The translations under genes and the position numbers were made by a program. Positions 38,801 to 46,681 of a stretch of 64,000 bases of DNA are shown one piece after another. The notes under the pieces were generated by a model that made no database searches, was not told the DNA's origin, and worked only from the letters and a program-made list of their open reading frames with translations. The DNA comes from an uncultured beta proteobacterium (GTDB lineage: Bacteria; Pseudomonadota; Gammaproteobacteria; Burkholderiales; Rhodocyclaceae). Each line of letters begins with the position of its first letter. Within the stretch, counting starts at the first letter, position 1. The DNA lies in assembly GCA_903908065.1 (NCBI GenBank), contig CAIVQO010000008.1, forward strand, positions 1 through 64,000, in the 5' to 3' direction.

Positions 38801-38870
38801 CGTGGTATTCACCTACGTCGATGACCTTATCCAACGTGTGCAGGGCCTGTTGCCCAAGCCGCACGCCTGA
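35808..38870 (+). CDS. RND multidrug efflux permease (HAE1 type), first pump
   Basis: 1,020 residues from ATG 35808 (MNVSAWSIRNPIPAVLLF), the usual RND N-terminus. The frame also opens at ATG 35724, but the 28 extra residues are encoded by a GC palindromic repeat, so I reject that start. Twelve membrane helices and two large periplasmic loops are evident. The proton-relay Asp pair is in VVGILVDDAIVEIENIM, and the matching Lys is in MGIATKNSILLIDY. It exports substrates by proton antiport together with the adaptor just upstream. Confidence 0.92.
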   Translation: MNVSAWSIRNPIPAVLLFLLLTLAGLLAFKYMRIQQFMDIDLPTVTVTATLPGAAPAQMETEVARKIENAVATLQGIKHIYTKVQDGTALVTVEFRIEKPSQEALDDVRDAVSRIRADLPGDLKDPVITKMNVAGAPILTYTVASTRMDEEALSWFVDNSIAKAMLSVRGVGAVARVGGVTREVRVELDPDRLLALRATAGEVSRQLRQVQQEASGGRADVGGAEQSVRTIATVQTAAEVAQIEIALADGRRVRLGELATVSDTVAEQRSAALLNGKPVVGFEITRSKGASEVDVAAGTRAALEKLKHEHPDIVVTEAFNFVDPVVENYEGSMALLLEGAVLAVLVVWLFLRDGRATFVSATALPLSAIPTFAVMYLMGFTLNVVTLLSMSLVVGILVDDAIVEIENIMRHLREGKSPYQAAMEAADEIGLAVIATTFTLIAVFLPTAFMGGVAGKFFVQFGWTAAIAVFFSLVVARMLTPMMAAYLLRPPRREHHEPGWMRIYTGWVSWCLRHRIATLLAAAVFFVGSFALVPLLPTGFLPPDDLSQTQVYLSLPPGSSFRDTYAAAEQARSIVARNPHVKMVYTAIGGGAAGSDPFMPRGAAEVRKATLTINLTPRKERGGVTKQAVEQQLRDALLALPGVQYKVGLGGSNEKYILVLASENGPLLAEHAPKVERDLRRIPGIGAVTSTASLTRPELVVKPDFGRMADLGVSSAAIADVLRIATAGDYDQSMPKLNLAQRQVPIVVKLPVAARQDLGLLSRLTVPGKNGPVMIATVADLSITGGPAEIDRYDRLRNVNFEIELNGQPLGEVEKQALALPSLKSLPPGILQTTVGDAEAMAELFESFALAMLTGVLCIYVVLVLLFRDFVQPVTILAALVLSVPGAFLALFVTQTALSMPSMIGLIMLMGIATKNSILLIDYVVLARCEHGLDRWHALLDACRKRARPIVMTTVAMGAGMMPIAIGLGTDPSFRAPMAIVVIGGLITSTFLSLLVIPVVFTYVDDLIQRVQGLLPKPHA

Positions 38871-38880
38871 AGGAGCTGCA

Positions 38881-39921
38881 ATGCGAACCGCCACCCTGGT
38901 CTTCCTGCTTCCCCTGATTGCCGCCTGCAGCGTGCCCGAGCCCCCGGCGCCGCCGCTGAAACTGGTGCGCACCTTGAAAGTCGGCGCTGAGGGGACGGCG
39001 AATTCGGCGCTGGATCGGGCCTACAGCGGTGAAGTACGCGCCCGCATCGAGACCACATTGGGCTTTCGCATCGGCGGCAAGATCGTCGAGCGCCTGGTCG
39101 ACGCCGGGCAGGCGGTGAAGGCTGGCCAGGTGCTGGCGCGCCTCGACCCGGCGGATGCGGCGCTGCAGGCAACCCAAGCCGAAGCGCAGCGCGCCTTGGC
39201 AGCGGCCGACCTGGCGCGTTACCGGGATCTGAAGGCAAAGAATTTCATCAGTGCGTCGGCGCTCGATGCGCGCGAAACCACCTTCAAGGCGGCTGAAGCG
39301 CAGGCGGCGCTGGCGCGCAACCAATCGACTTACACGACACTGGCCGCCGATCGCGCGGGCGTGATCGGCCAGGTGCTGGCCGAGCCGGGACAGGTGGTCG
39401 GCGCCGGGCAGGCCGTGTTTCGGCTGGCACCCGACGGCGAACGGGAGATCGCGATTTCGATACCGGAAAGCGAAGTCGGCCGCTTCAAGCTGGGCCAGCC
39501 CGCCGAGGTGAAGCTGTGGTCTGGCGCCGACAAGGCAATCCAGGGCCGTTTGCGCGAGGTATCACCCGCCGCCGATCCGGTGACCCGAACCTTTGCCGCA
39601 CGCATTGCACTCAAGGATGCCGACCCGCGTCTGGCGCTGGGCATGACCGCCACCGTGCGTTTCCCCTTGGGCGAAGCGGCCGGTGCGAGCCGACAGCTAA
39701 TCCCGCTGAGCGCGATCTTCCAGCAGGGCGAGCAGGCGGCGGTATGGAAAGTCGGCGCTGACGGTACGGTGAATCTGCAGAAGATTACCGTCGCGGCCTA
39801 CACCGATGCCGGCGCAGTGGTCAGTGAAGGGCTCGCCGGCGGCGAGACCATCGTCGCGGCGGGAGTAAATCTGCTGACCACCGGTGAAAAGGTTCGCATC
39901 GCCCAGGCCAACGCCAAATGA
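38881..39921 (+). CDS. RND efflux periplasmic adaptor (MFP) lipoprotein, second pair
   Basis: 346 residues, ATG preceded by AAGGAG. The signal ends in a lipobox (LLPLIAACS). Lipoyl halves (LVDAGQAVKAGQVLARLDPA and LAADRAGVIGQVLAEPGQVV) flank a short hairpin, and beta-barrel domains follow. Its stop overlaps the start of the second RND gene. Two copies of the dispersed 26-bp word lie in this gene, near its start and near its end. Confidence 0.9.
   Translation: MRTATLVFLLPLIAACSVPEPPAPPLKLVRTLKVGAEGTANSALDRAYSGEVRARIETTLGFRIGGKIVERLVDAGQAVKAGQVLARLDPADAALQATQAEAQRALAAADLARYRDLKAKNFISASALDARETTFKAAEAQAALARNQSTYTTLAADRAGVIGQVLAEPGQVVGAGQAVFRLAPDGEREIAISIPESEVGRFKLGQPAEVKLWSGADKAIQGRLREVSPAADPVTRTFAARIALKDADPRLALGMTATVRFPLGEAAGASRQLIPLSAIFQQGEQAAVWKVGADGTVNLQKITVAAYTDAGAVVSEGLAGGETIVAAGVNLLTTGEKVRIAQANAK
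38976..39001 (+). repeat. Dispersed 26-bp word, copy 7
   Basis: GAAAGTCGGCGCTG, AGGGG, ACGGCGA, read in-frame as KVGAEGTA in the poorly conserved linker after the lipoprotein signal. Confidence 0.75.
39747..39772 (+). repeat. Dispersed 26-bp word, copy 8
   Basis: GAAAGTCGGCGCTG, ACGGT, ACGGTGA, read in-frame as KVGADGTV in the membrane-proximal domain, 770 bases after copy 7 in the same gene. Confidence 0.72.
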
Positions 39922-42900
39922 GGCAGCTCAATCTCTCCGAATGGGCCCTGCGGCACCAGTCGATGGTGCTCTACCTGATGATCGTGTTCATGGTCGGCGG
40001 GGTGATTTCCTTCCTCAAGCTCGGCCGTGCCGAAGACCCGGACTTCACCTTCAAGGTCATGGTGGTACGTACCCTGTGGCCGGGCGCCTCCGCGGCGCAG
40101 GTGGAACAGCAGCTGACCGAGCGCATCGAGAAGAAACTGGCCGAGACGCCGTGGGTGGACGTGCTGCGCACCGCGTCGAAGCCGGGCGAATCCCTGACCA
40201 TCGTGATCCTCAAGGACTACACGCCGAAGACCGAGGTTCCCGAGGCCTGGCGCCAGGTGCGCAAGAAGCTCGACGACATCCGCCATACCCTGCCGGCGGG
40301 CGTGCAAGGCCCCTTCCCCAACGACGAGTTCGGCGACGTGCAGATCAAGGTCTTCGCCCTGGTCGCGCGCGATGACAAGACCGGTTACGGCATGGGCGAC
40401 CTGCGCCGCGAGGCCGACCGCCTGGCGCGCGAACTGCGCCGGGTGAACGACGTGAAGAAGATCGAGCTGATCGGCGTGCAGGACGAAAAGATCTACATCG
40501 ACGTCAGCCCCGCGCGCCTGGCGGCGATGGGCCTGGTGCCGACCCAGGTGTTCGATGCGCTGCAGCGGCAGAACGCCGTGGTGCCGGCGGGCCAGGTGGA
40601 AACGGAGACCGATCGCGTGCGCCTGCGCGTCAGCGGCCCGTTCGACAGCGTCGAGGCCTTGCGTGAAGCCAGCCTTTCCGTCGGCGGACGCAGTTTCCGC
40701 CTTGGCGACATTGCCCGCGTCACGCGCGGCCTGGCCGATCCGCCGCAGCCGCGGATGCGCGTGGCCGGGCGCGATGCGATCGGGCTCGGCATCGTCATGG
40801 CCAAGGGCGGCAACGTGATCGCGCTGGGCGACAACCTGTCCGCGACCATGGACCGCCTGAAGCAGGATCTGCCGGTGGGCATGGACATCCATACCGTGTT
40901 CGACCAGCCGCAGATCGTCAAGACCTCGCTCAACCTGTTCGTCAGCACCCTCGGCGAGGCGATGGTGATCGTGCTCGCGGTGTCCTTCCTCAGTCTCGGC
41001 TGGCGCACCGGCACCGTGGTGGCGCTGTCGATTCCGCTGGTGCTGGCGATGACCTTCCTCGCCATGAGCGTGTTCGGCATCGACCTGCAACGCATTTCGC
41101 TGGGCGCGCTGGTGATAGCCCTGGGCCTGCTGGTCGATGACGCGATCATTGCCGCGGAAATGATGGTGGTGAAAATGGAGCAAGGCTGGGATCGCTTCAA
41201 GGCCGCCACCTTCGCCTACACCTCGACGGCCTTCCCGATGCTGACCGGAACGCTGATCACCGCCGCCGGCTTCACGCCGGTGGGCTTCGCCAAATCCGGT
41301 GCGGGCGAGTACACGATCTCGATTTTCCAGGTGGTGACGATCGCCCTGCTGGCCTCGTGGATCGTGGCCGTGGTGTTCACGCCCTGGCTTGGCTACAAGC
41401 TGCTGGACCCGGCGAAGCTGCGTGCGATCGGCGAGAAGCACGGCGGCGACATTTACGATTCCCCCTTCTACCGCCGCTTCCGCGCCCTGGTGGTGTGGTG
41501 CCTGCGTCACCGCTGGCTGGTGATCGGCGCCACCATTGGTGTCTTCGGCCTGTCGCTGGTGGCCTTCAACAAGGGGGTGCAGAAGCAGTTCTTCCCGGCC
41601 GCCAGCCGTCCCGAAATCATGATCGATATCTGGCTGCCGCAGGGTGCGTCGCTGAAAGCCACGGCGCGCGAAGTCAAGCGGGTCGAAGCCCTGCTGGAAA
41701 AGGACGACAACATCGCCTCGTGGTCGTCCTACATCGGCAATGGTGCGCCGCGCTTCTTCCTCTCGCTCGACCAGCAACTGTTCGCCGACAACTTTGGCCA
41801 GATGGTGATCGTGACCAAGGGGCTCAAGGAGCGCGAGATCGTCAAGCAGCGCCTGGAGCAGGCCTTCGAGTCGGCCGACGGCGCCTGGTCGCATCTGCGG
41901 CTGCGCGTGGTGCGCCTGGAAAACGGCCCGCCGGTCGGTTATCCGGTGCAGTTCCGCGTGCTTGGCGAAGACCTTGCCGCCCTGCGCGACAACGCGGAGG
42001 GCATTGCTGCCGTGATGCGGGCACATCCCAATCTGCGCAACGTCAATTTCGACTGGAACGACAAGGTCAAGTCGGTGCGCGTAGAGATCGACCAGGAGCG
42101 GGCACGGGCACTCGGTGTCTCCAGCCAGGATGTGGCACTGATGCTGCAGGGCTGGCTGGTGGGCGCCACGGTGACGCAGTATCGCGAGGCCGACCAACTG
42201 ATCGACGTGGTCTGGCGCGCCGATTCCGGGCGCGGCGAGGCGGCTGCGGATCCGCGCAGCCTGACGCGCCTGCCCGACCTCGACATCGTTTCCGCCAGCG
42301 GGCGTCACATCCCGTTGGCGCAGGTGGCGAAGCTGGTGCCGGTGCTGGAAGAGGGCCTGATCTGGCGCCGCGATCGCTTGCCGACTATTACGGTACGCGC
42401 CGACGCCATCGGTGCCATGCAGCCGGCCGCCATCTCGGCGCAGATCGATGCGCAGTTGCTGGAGCTGCGTGCCAAGCTGCCCCCCGGCTTCCGCATCGAA
42501 CTCGGCGGTTCGACCGAGGAGTCGGCCAAGGGCGAGAACTCGATCAAGGCGGTCGTGCCCCTGATGATCGTCGGCGTCATCACCCTGCTGATGATGCAGC
42601 TGCAAAGCCTTTCGCGGACCTTCATGGTGCTGCTCACGGCGCCGCTGGGCCTGATCGGCGTCACCCTGGCGCTGCTGGTGTTCCAAGTGCCCTACGGCTT
42701 CGTTGCCAACCTGGGCGTGATTGCCCTGATGGGCATGATCCTGCGCAACTCGGTGATCCTGGTGGATCAGATCGAACAGGACGAGCAGGCCGGCAAGAGC
42801 GAATGGGATGCCATCGTCGGCTCGACCGTGCGTCGCTTCCGGCCCATCGTACTGACCGCCGGGGCGGCAATTTTCGCCATGATTCCGCTGACGCGCCAGG

Positions 42901-43037
42901 TGTTCTGGGGGCCGATGGCGGTGGCGATCATGGGTGGCCTGATCGTCGCAACGGTGCTGACCTGCCTGTTCCTGCCGGCGCTCTACGCCGCCTGGTTCCG
43001 GGTGCGCGAGCCCGATGCGACGGCGGTGGAGGCGTAG
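39918..43037 (+). CDS. RND efflux permease, second pump
   Basis: 1,039 residues beginning MRQLNLSEWALRHQSMVLYL, the ALRHQ-type branch of RND permeases. Twelve membrane helices are evident. The first relay Asp pair is present (LGLLVDDAIIAAEMMV). The position usually held by the relay Lys is Arg (MGMILRNSVILVDQIEQ). The start overlaps the adaptor stop by four bases. It completes an operon of TetR, two adaptors and two permeases of different subfamilies. Confidence 0.92.
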   Translation: MRQLNLSEWALRHQSMVLYLMIVFMVGGVISFLKLGRAEDPDFTFKVMVVRTLWPGASAAQVEQQLTERIEKKLAETPWVDVLRTASKPGESLTIVILKDYTPKTEVPEAWRQVRKKLDDIRHTLPAGVQGPFPNDEFGDVQIKVFALVARDDKTGYGMGDLRREADRLARELRRVNDVKKIELIGVQDEKIYIDVSPARLAAMGLVPTQVFDALQRQNAVVPAGQVETETDRVRLRVSGPFDSVEALREASLSVGGRSFRLGDIARVTRGLADPPQPRMRVAGRDAIGLGIVMAKGGNVIALGDNLSATMDRLKQDLPVGMDIHTVFDQPQIVKTSLNLFVSTLGEAMVIVLAVSFLSLGWRTGTVVALSIPLVLAMTFLAMSVFGIDLQRISLGALVIALGLLVDDAIIAAEMMVVKMEQGWDRFKAATFAYTSTAFPMLTGTLITAAGFTPVGFAKSGAGEYTISIFQVVTIALLASWIVAVVFTPWLGYKLLDPAKLRAIGEKHGGDIYDSPFYRRFRALVVWCLRHRWLVIGATIGVFGLSLVAFNKGVQKQFFPAASRPEIMIDIWLPQGASLKATAREVKRVEALLEKDDNIASWSSYIGNGAPRFFLSLDQQLFADNFGQMVIVTKGLKEREIVKQRLEQAFESADGAWSHLRLRVVRLENGPPVGYPVQFRVLGEDLAALRDNAEGIAAVMRAHPNLRNVNFDWNDKVKSVRVEIDQERARALGVSSQDVALMLQGWLVGATVTQYREADQLIDVVWRADSGRGEAAADPRSLTRLPDLDIVSASGRHIPLAQVAKLVPVLEEGLIWRRDRLPTITVRADAIGAMQPAAISAQIDAQLLELRAKLPPGFRIELGGSTEESAKGENSIKAVVPLMIVGVITLLMMQLQSLSRTFMVLLTAPLGLIGVTLALLVFQVPYGFVANLGVIALMGMILRNSVILVDQIEQDEQAGKSEWDAIVGSTVRRFRPIVLTAGAAIFAMIPLTRQVFWGPMAVAIMGGLIVATVLTCLFLPALYAAWFRVREPDATAVEA

Positions 43038-43055
43038 AATCCACGGTCCGCCGGC

Positions 43056-43083
43056 TTGGCCGTGCATTAGACTATGCTAATAT
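43056..43083 (+). promoter_or_regulatory. Promoter upstream of pcm
   Basis: TTGGCC (43056-43061) and TAATAT (43078-43083) are 16 bases apart. ATTAG, six bases, CTAAT (43066-43081) is an inverted repeat lying across the spacer and -10 box and could be an operator. AGGAGAA follows as the ribosome site of pcm. Confidence 0.6.
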
Positions 43084-43101
43084 AGATTCTCAGGAGAAAT
43101 C

Positions 43102-43752
43102 ATGAACTTCGAGCAGGCCCGCTACAACATGATCGAGCAGCAACTGCGCCCCTGGAAGGTGCTCGACCCCGATGTGCTGGATGTTCTCCACGTCGTCAAG
43201 CGCGAGGAGTTCGTGCCGGCCGCGCATCGTCGCCTGGCCTTCGCCGATACCGAAATCGTGCTGGATAACGGCACCGCCATGTTCGCCCCCAAGGTCGAAG
43301 CCCATGCGCTGCAGGCGCTGGCGATGAAGAAGCATGAAAATGTGCTGGAAGTCGGCACCGGATCGGGTTACATGGCGGCCCTGCTGGGCGCGCATGCCGA
43401 CCACGTCTGGTCGGTGGAAATCGATGCGCAGCAGGCGGATGCCGCACGCGCAAACTTGCAGCGCGCCGGCGTCAGCAATGTCGTGGTCGAGGTCGGCAAC
43501 GGCCTGGCCGGACTCGCTGCGCACGCTCCCTACGATGCGGTGATGGTGTCGGGCTCGGTGCATAAGGTGCCGCAGGTATTGCTCGATCAACTCAAGCCGG
43601 GCGGTCGCCTGTTCGCCATCGAGGGCGAGTCGCCGGCCAAGGAGGCGGTGCTTTACACCCGAGTCGGCGACGATTTCCGTCGGGTTGCGGTGTTCGAGAT
43701 CGAAGTCGCTGCCCTGCGCGAGGCCGAGCCGGCGCAGAAATTCGTGTTCTGA
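43102..43752 (+). CDS. pcm: Protein-L-isoaspartate O-methyltransferase family
   Basis: 216 residues. It starts MNFEQARYNMIEQQLRPW and has the PCMT N-terminal block REEFVPAAHRRLAFADTE. SAM motif I is VLEVGTGSGYMAALLGA. Family members methylate isoaspartyl residues for protein repair; the substrate of this TolC-linked branch is not proven. ATG has AGGAGAA upstream. Its stop shares one base with the rhodanese start. Confidence 0.86.
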   Translation: MNFEQARYNMIEQQLRPWKVLDPDVLDVLHVVKREEFVPAAHRRLAFADTEIVLDNGTAMFAPKVEAHALQALAMKKHENVLEVGTGSGYMAALLGAHADHVWSVEIDAQQADAARANLQRAGVSNVVVEVGNGLAGLAAHAPYDAVMVSGSVHKVPQVLLDQLKPGGRLFAIEGESPAKEAVLYTRVGDDFRRVAVFEIEVAALREAEPAQKFVF

Positions 43753-44075
43753 TGCGCCAGCTGTCGGCGACGCAATTGCAGGCATGGCTGGCGGACCCCC
43801 AACGCGCCAAGCCGGTGCTGCTCGATGTGCGCGAACCCTGGGAGTTCGAAACCTGCCGCATCGCCGGCTCGCTTTCGATGCCCATGCGCGGCATTCCGGC
43901 GCGTTACCACGAGTTGAAGAAGGACGCCGAGATCGTGATGGTCTGCCACCACGGCGCACGCAGCTTCCAGGCCGGCATGTTCCTGGAGCAAATGGGTTTC
44001 ACCGGCATCATCAACCTGCATGGCGGTGTTGCCGCCTGGGCCAGGGACGTCGATCCGAAAATGCCAACGTATTGA
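43752..44075 (+). CDS. Single-domain rhodanese-like protein
   Basis: 107 residues. The rhodanese start is VLLDVREPWEFETCRIAGS and the active-site loop is MVCHHGARSFQAGMFL, with Cys as the sulfur carrier. It may move sulfane sulfur in the cytoplasm. Translation is coupled to pcm, and tolC follows 19 bases later. The pcm-rhodanese-tolC order is one I recognise from other betaproteobacteria. Confidence 0.88.
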   Translation: MRQLSATQLQAWLADPQRAKPVLLDVREPWEFETCRIAGSLSMPMRGIPARYHELKKDAEIVMVCHHGARSFQAGMFLEQMGFTGIINLHGGVAAWARDVDPKMPTY

Positions 44076-44094
44076 ATCGAGCCGTGGAGTACTT

Positions 44095-45417
44095 ATGAAG
44101 AAGACCTTGCCCCTGATCCTCGCCGGCTGTATTGCCACTGGCCTCGCCCATGGCGCCGACCTGTTGGGAGTATATCGGGACGCCGTTGCCTACGACGCGC
44201 AGTTTGCCGCAGCCCGCGCCGCGTTGGCGGCCGGGCAGGAAAAGCTGCCGCAAGGCCGCTCCGGATTGCTGCCGACGATCGGACTGTCCGCCAACTCGAC
44301 ATGGAACGACATCGAAACCACGCGGCGCTTGAACGGTGCTGCCACGACGACTACCCAATACAACAGCAACGGTTGGACGGTGCAGCTGACGCAACCCCTG
44401 TTCCGCTGGCAGAACTGGGTCGGCTATACCCAGTCCGAACTCGCCGTGGCGCAGGCCGAAGCCCAGTTCGTTGCCGCCCGCCAGGACCTCATCGTGCGTG
44501 TCGCCCAGGCCTACTTCGACGTCCTGCTGGCGCAGGACGTGCTGGCCACGGCCAAGGCGCAGAAAGTCGCGATCACCGAGCAGCTCGAATCGGCAAAGCG
44601 CAATTTCGAAGTCGGCACCGCGACCATCACCGATACGCACGAAGCCCAGGCGCGTTTCGACCTGACCTCGGCCCAGGAAATCGCGGCGGAAAACGATCTG
44701 GCAGTCAAGCGACAAGCCTTGCGCAGCGTCATTGGCAAGGAGCCCGAAGGCTTGAAGAACCTGCGCAGCGGCGTGCAGCTGGCCGGGCCGCAGCCGGCCG
44801 ACATCAACAAGTGGGTGGAACTGGCGGAAGCCGGCAGTGCCTCGGTGCAGATCTACCAGGCGCTGAGCGAGATCGCGCAGCGTGAAGTCGAAAAGCAGCG
44901 TGCCGGCCACTACCCGACACTGGACCTGGTCGCGACCCATGGCAAGAGCGGCAGCGGCTTCAGTTCCACCACCGGCAGCGGCACTGACAGCAAGAGCAGC
45001 ACCATCGGCGTGCAGCTGTCGATTCCCCTGTTTGCCGGCGGAGCGACCGTTTCCAAGGATCGCGAAGCCGTTGCCTTGAAGGAAAAGGCGGCGGCCGACC
45101 TCGACAACGCGCGCCGTACCGCGGCACTGAACGCGCGCCAGGCCTATCTTGGCGTCAGTTCCGGCCTGGCCCAGGTCAAGGCCTACGAAGCGGCGATCAC
45201 GTCCTCGCAGTCGGCGGTGGATTCGAACAAGCTGGGTTACGAAGTCGGCGTACGGATCAACATCGATGTGCTGAATGCGCAAAGCCAGCTGTTTGACACC
45301 CGGCAGAAACTGGCCAAGGCCAGGCTGGATACCCTGGGTGCTCTGCTCAAGCTCAAGGCGGCGGCGGGAACGCTGGGCGAAGAAGACGTCGCCGCGATCA
45401 ACGCACTGCTCGACTGA
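44095..45417 (+). CDS. tolC: TolC-family outer-membrane efflux channel
   Basis: 440 residues. The signal peptide is MKKTLPLILAGCIATGLAHG, chosen start ATG 44095 with GGAGT upstream. The mature part has the two TolC repeats (DLLGVYRDAVAYDAQFAAAR and a second beginning near ADINKWVELAE) with long Gln/Ala-rich coiled helices. It forms the trimeric outer-membrane duct for RND and type I export and could serve both upstream pumps. The last 20 bases overlap the 3' end of waaA on the other strand. Confidence 0.92.
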   Translation: MKKTLPLILAGCIATGLAHGADLLGVYRDAVAYDAQFAAARAALAAGQEKLPQGRSGLLPTIGLSANSTWNDIETTRRLNGAATTTTQYNSNGWTVQLTQPLFRWQNWVGYTQSELAVAQAEAQFVAARQDLIVRVAQAYFDVLLAQDVLATAKAQKVAITEQLESAKRNFEVGTATITDTHEAQARFDLTSAQEIAAENDLAVKRQALRSVIGKEPEGLKNLRSGVQLAGPQPADINKWVELAEAGSASVQIYQALSEIAQREVEKQRAGHYPTLDLVATHGKSGSGFSSTTGSGTDSKSSTIGVQLSIPLFAGGATVSKDREAVALKEKAAADLDNARRTAALNARQAYLGVSSGLAQVKAYEAAITSSQSAVDSNKLGYEVGVRINIDVLNAQSQLFDTRQKLAKARLDTLGALLKLKAAAGTLGEEDVAAINALLD

Positions 45418-46681
45418 TCAATTCCATGGTCCTTGCCGTGGCGCCGCGATGGCGCCCGGCAAAATCCTTTCCCGCGGCGGCCATGCGGGCACGCGCCGCC
45501 GGGTTCGACAGCAATGCGGTGACTGCGCTGATCAAATCATCCGCATCGGATATCGCCTGGGCCGCGCCGCATGCCAGTGCTTCCCGCGCCGCATCGGCGA
45601 AATTGCGCGTGGAAGGGCCGATGAGAATCGGCGTGCCGCAGGCGGCGGCCTCGATCAGGTTCTGGCTGCCGTAATCCAGCAGGCTGCCGCCGATAAAGGC
45701 GAGGTCCGCCGAGACGTACCAGGCGAACATTTCGCCCATGCTGTCGCCCACCAGTATGTCGGTATCTGCGCTCACCGCTTCGCCTGCGCTGCGCCGCTGC
45801 ACGCGGAACCCCCGTTCGCCGGCGAGGCGGACCACGTCATCGAAGCGCTGAGGATGGCGTGGAACGATCACCAACAAGGGCCTGGCGCTCCCACCCGCTC
45901 CCGTTCGTGCTTCGGGCAAGGCTTTGCGCCAGGCTTCCAGGATCAGAGCCTCTTCGCCTTCGCGGGTGCTGGCGGCGAGCCAGACGGCGCGATCGCCGCA
46001 ACGATGACGCAGTTCCCTGCCGAGTTCGATCTGGGAGGGCGGCACGAGAATGTCGAACTTCAGGTTGCCGGTGACCGTAACGCCGACCGCCCCGAGGGAG
46101 GCCAGCCGCCCGGCGTCTGCTGGCGCCTGTGCCGCGACGGCGGTCAGCCTGCCCAGGGACTGCCGAGTCAGGGTGGAAAAGCGCGCATAGCGCCGCGCCG
46201 AGCGCTCGGACAAGCGGGCGTTCACCAGCAACAAGGGCACCGATTCGGCGCGACAGGCGGCGATCAGGTTGGGCCAGAGTTCGGTTTCCAGGATCAGGCC
46301 GAAGTTGGGACGGAATTGGCGGAGGAAGCGGCGCATCGCACCGGGGGTGTCATACGGCAGATAGACCCGGCTTACGCTGTCGCCGTACAGCGATTCCGAG
46401 GTTTCGCGCCCGGTGGGTGTCATGTGGGTGAACAGGATGCGATGGCTTGGGTAGGCTTCGCGCAGGGCACTCACCAGCGGTTGCGCCGCCCGGGTTTCGC
46501 CGACCGATACGGCGTGTAGCCAGATGGTTGGCTTGCGACCCTCGTCCCTGCCGCCGTAGCGCGCAAAGCGCTCATGCCAGTGCGACAGGTAAGCCGGCTG
46601 ACGCCGGGCACGCCAGAGGAGGTGGACCAGCGCCCAAGGCAGGAGGGCGAGTATTGCCGCCGAATACAGCCAACGGGCCAT
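45398..46681 (-). CDS. waaA: 3-deoxy-D-manno-octulosonic acid (Kdo) transferase
   Basis: 427 residues. An N-terminal membrane anchor (LYSAAILALLPWALVHLLW) precedes a GT-B fold. Family motifs include WLHAVSVGETRAAQPLV, LILETELWPNLIAACR, and GGSLLDYGSQNLIEAAACG. It adds Kdo to lipid A at the inner membrane. The start overlaps the waaC stop by one base. Its stop lies inside the tolC 3' end on the opposite strand. Confidence 0.94.
   Translation of the reverse strand: MARWLYSAAILALLPWALVHLLWRARRQPAYLSHWHERFARYGGRDEGRKPTIWLHAVSVGETRAAQPLVSALREAYPSHRILFTHMTPTGRETSESLYGDSVSRVYLPYDTPGAMRRFLRQFRPNFGLILETELWPNLIAACRAESVPLLLVNARLSERSARRYARFSTLTRQSLGRLTAVAAQAPADAGRLASLGAVGVTVTGNLKFDILVPPSQIELGRELRHRCGDRAVWLAASTREGEEALILEAWRKALPEARTGAGGSARPLLVIVPRHPQRFDDVVRLAGERGFRVQRRSAGEAVSADTDILVGDSMGEMFAWYVSADLAFIGGSLLDYGSQNLIEAAACGTPILIGPSTRNFADAAREALACGAAQAISDADDLISAVTALLSNPAARARMAAAGKDFAGRHRGATARTMELISRAVR

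Noticed and set aside
39798..43067. A 1,089-codon open frame on the minus strand opposite the second RND permease
   Set aside because: It has His/Gln/Arg-rich, low-complexity content typical of antisense frames in G+C-rich genes, no homology I recognise, and lies opposite a clear RND gene.
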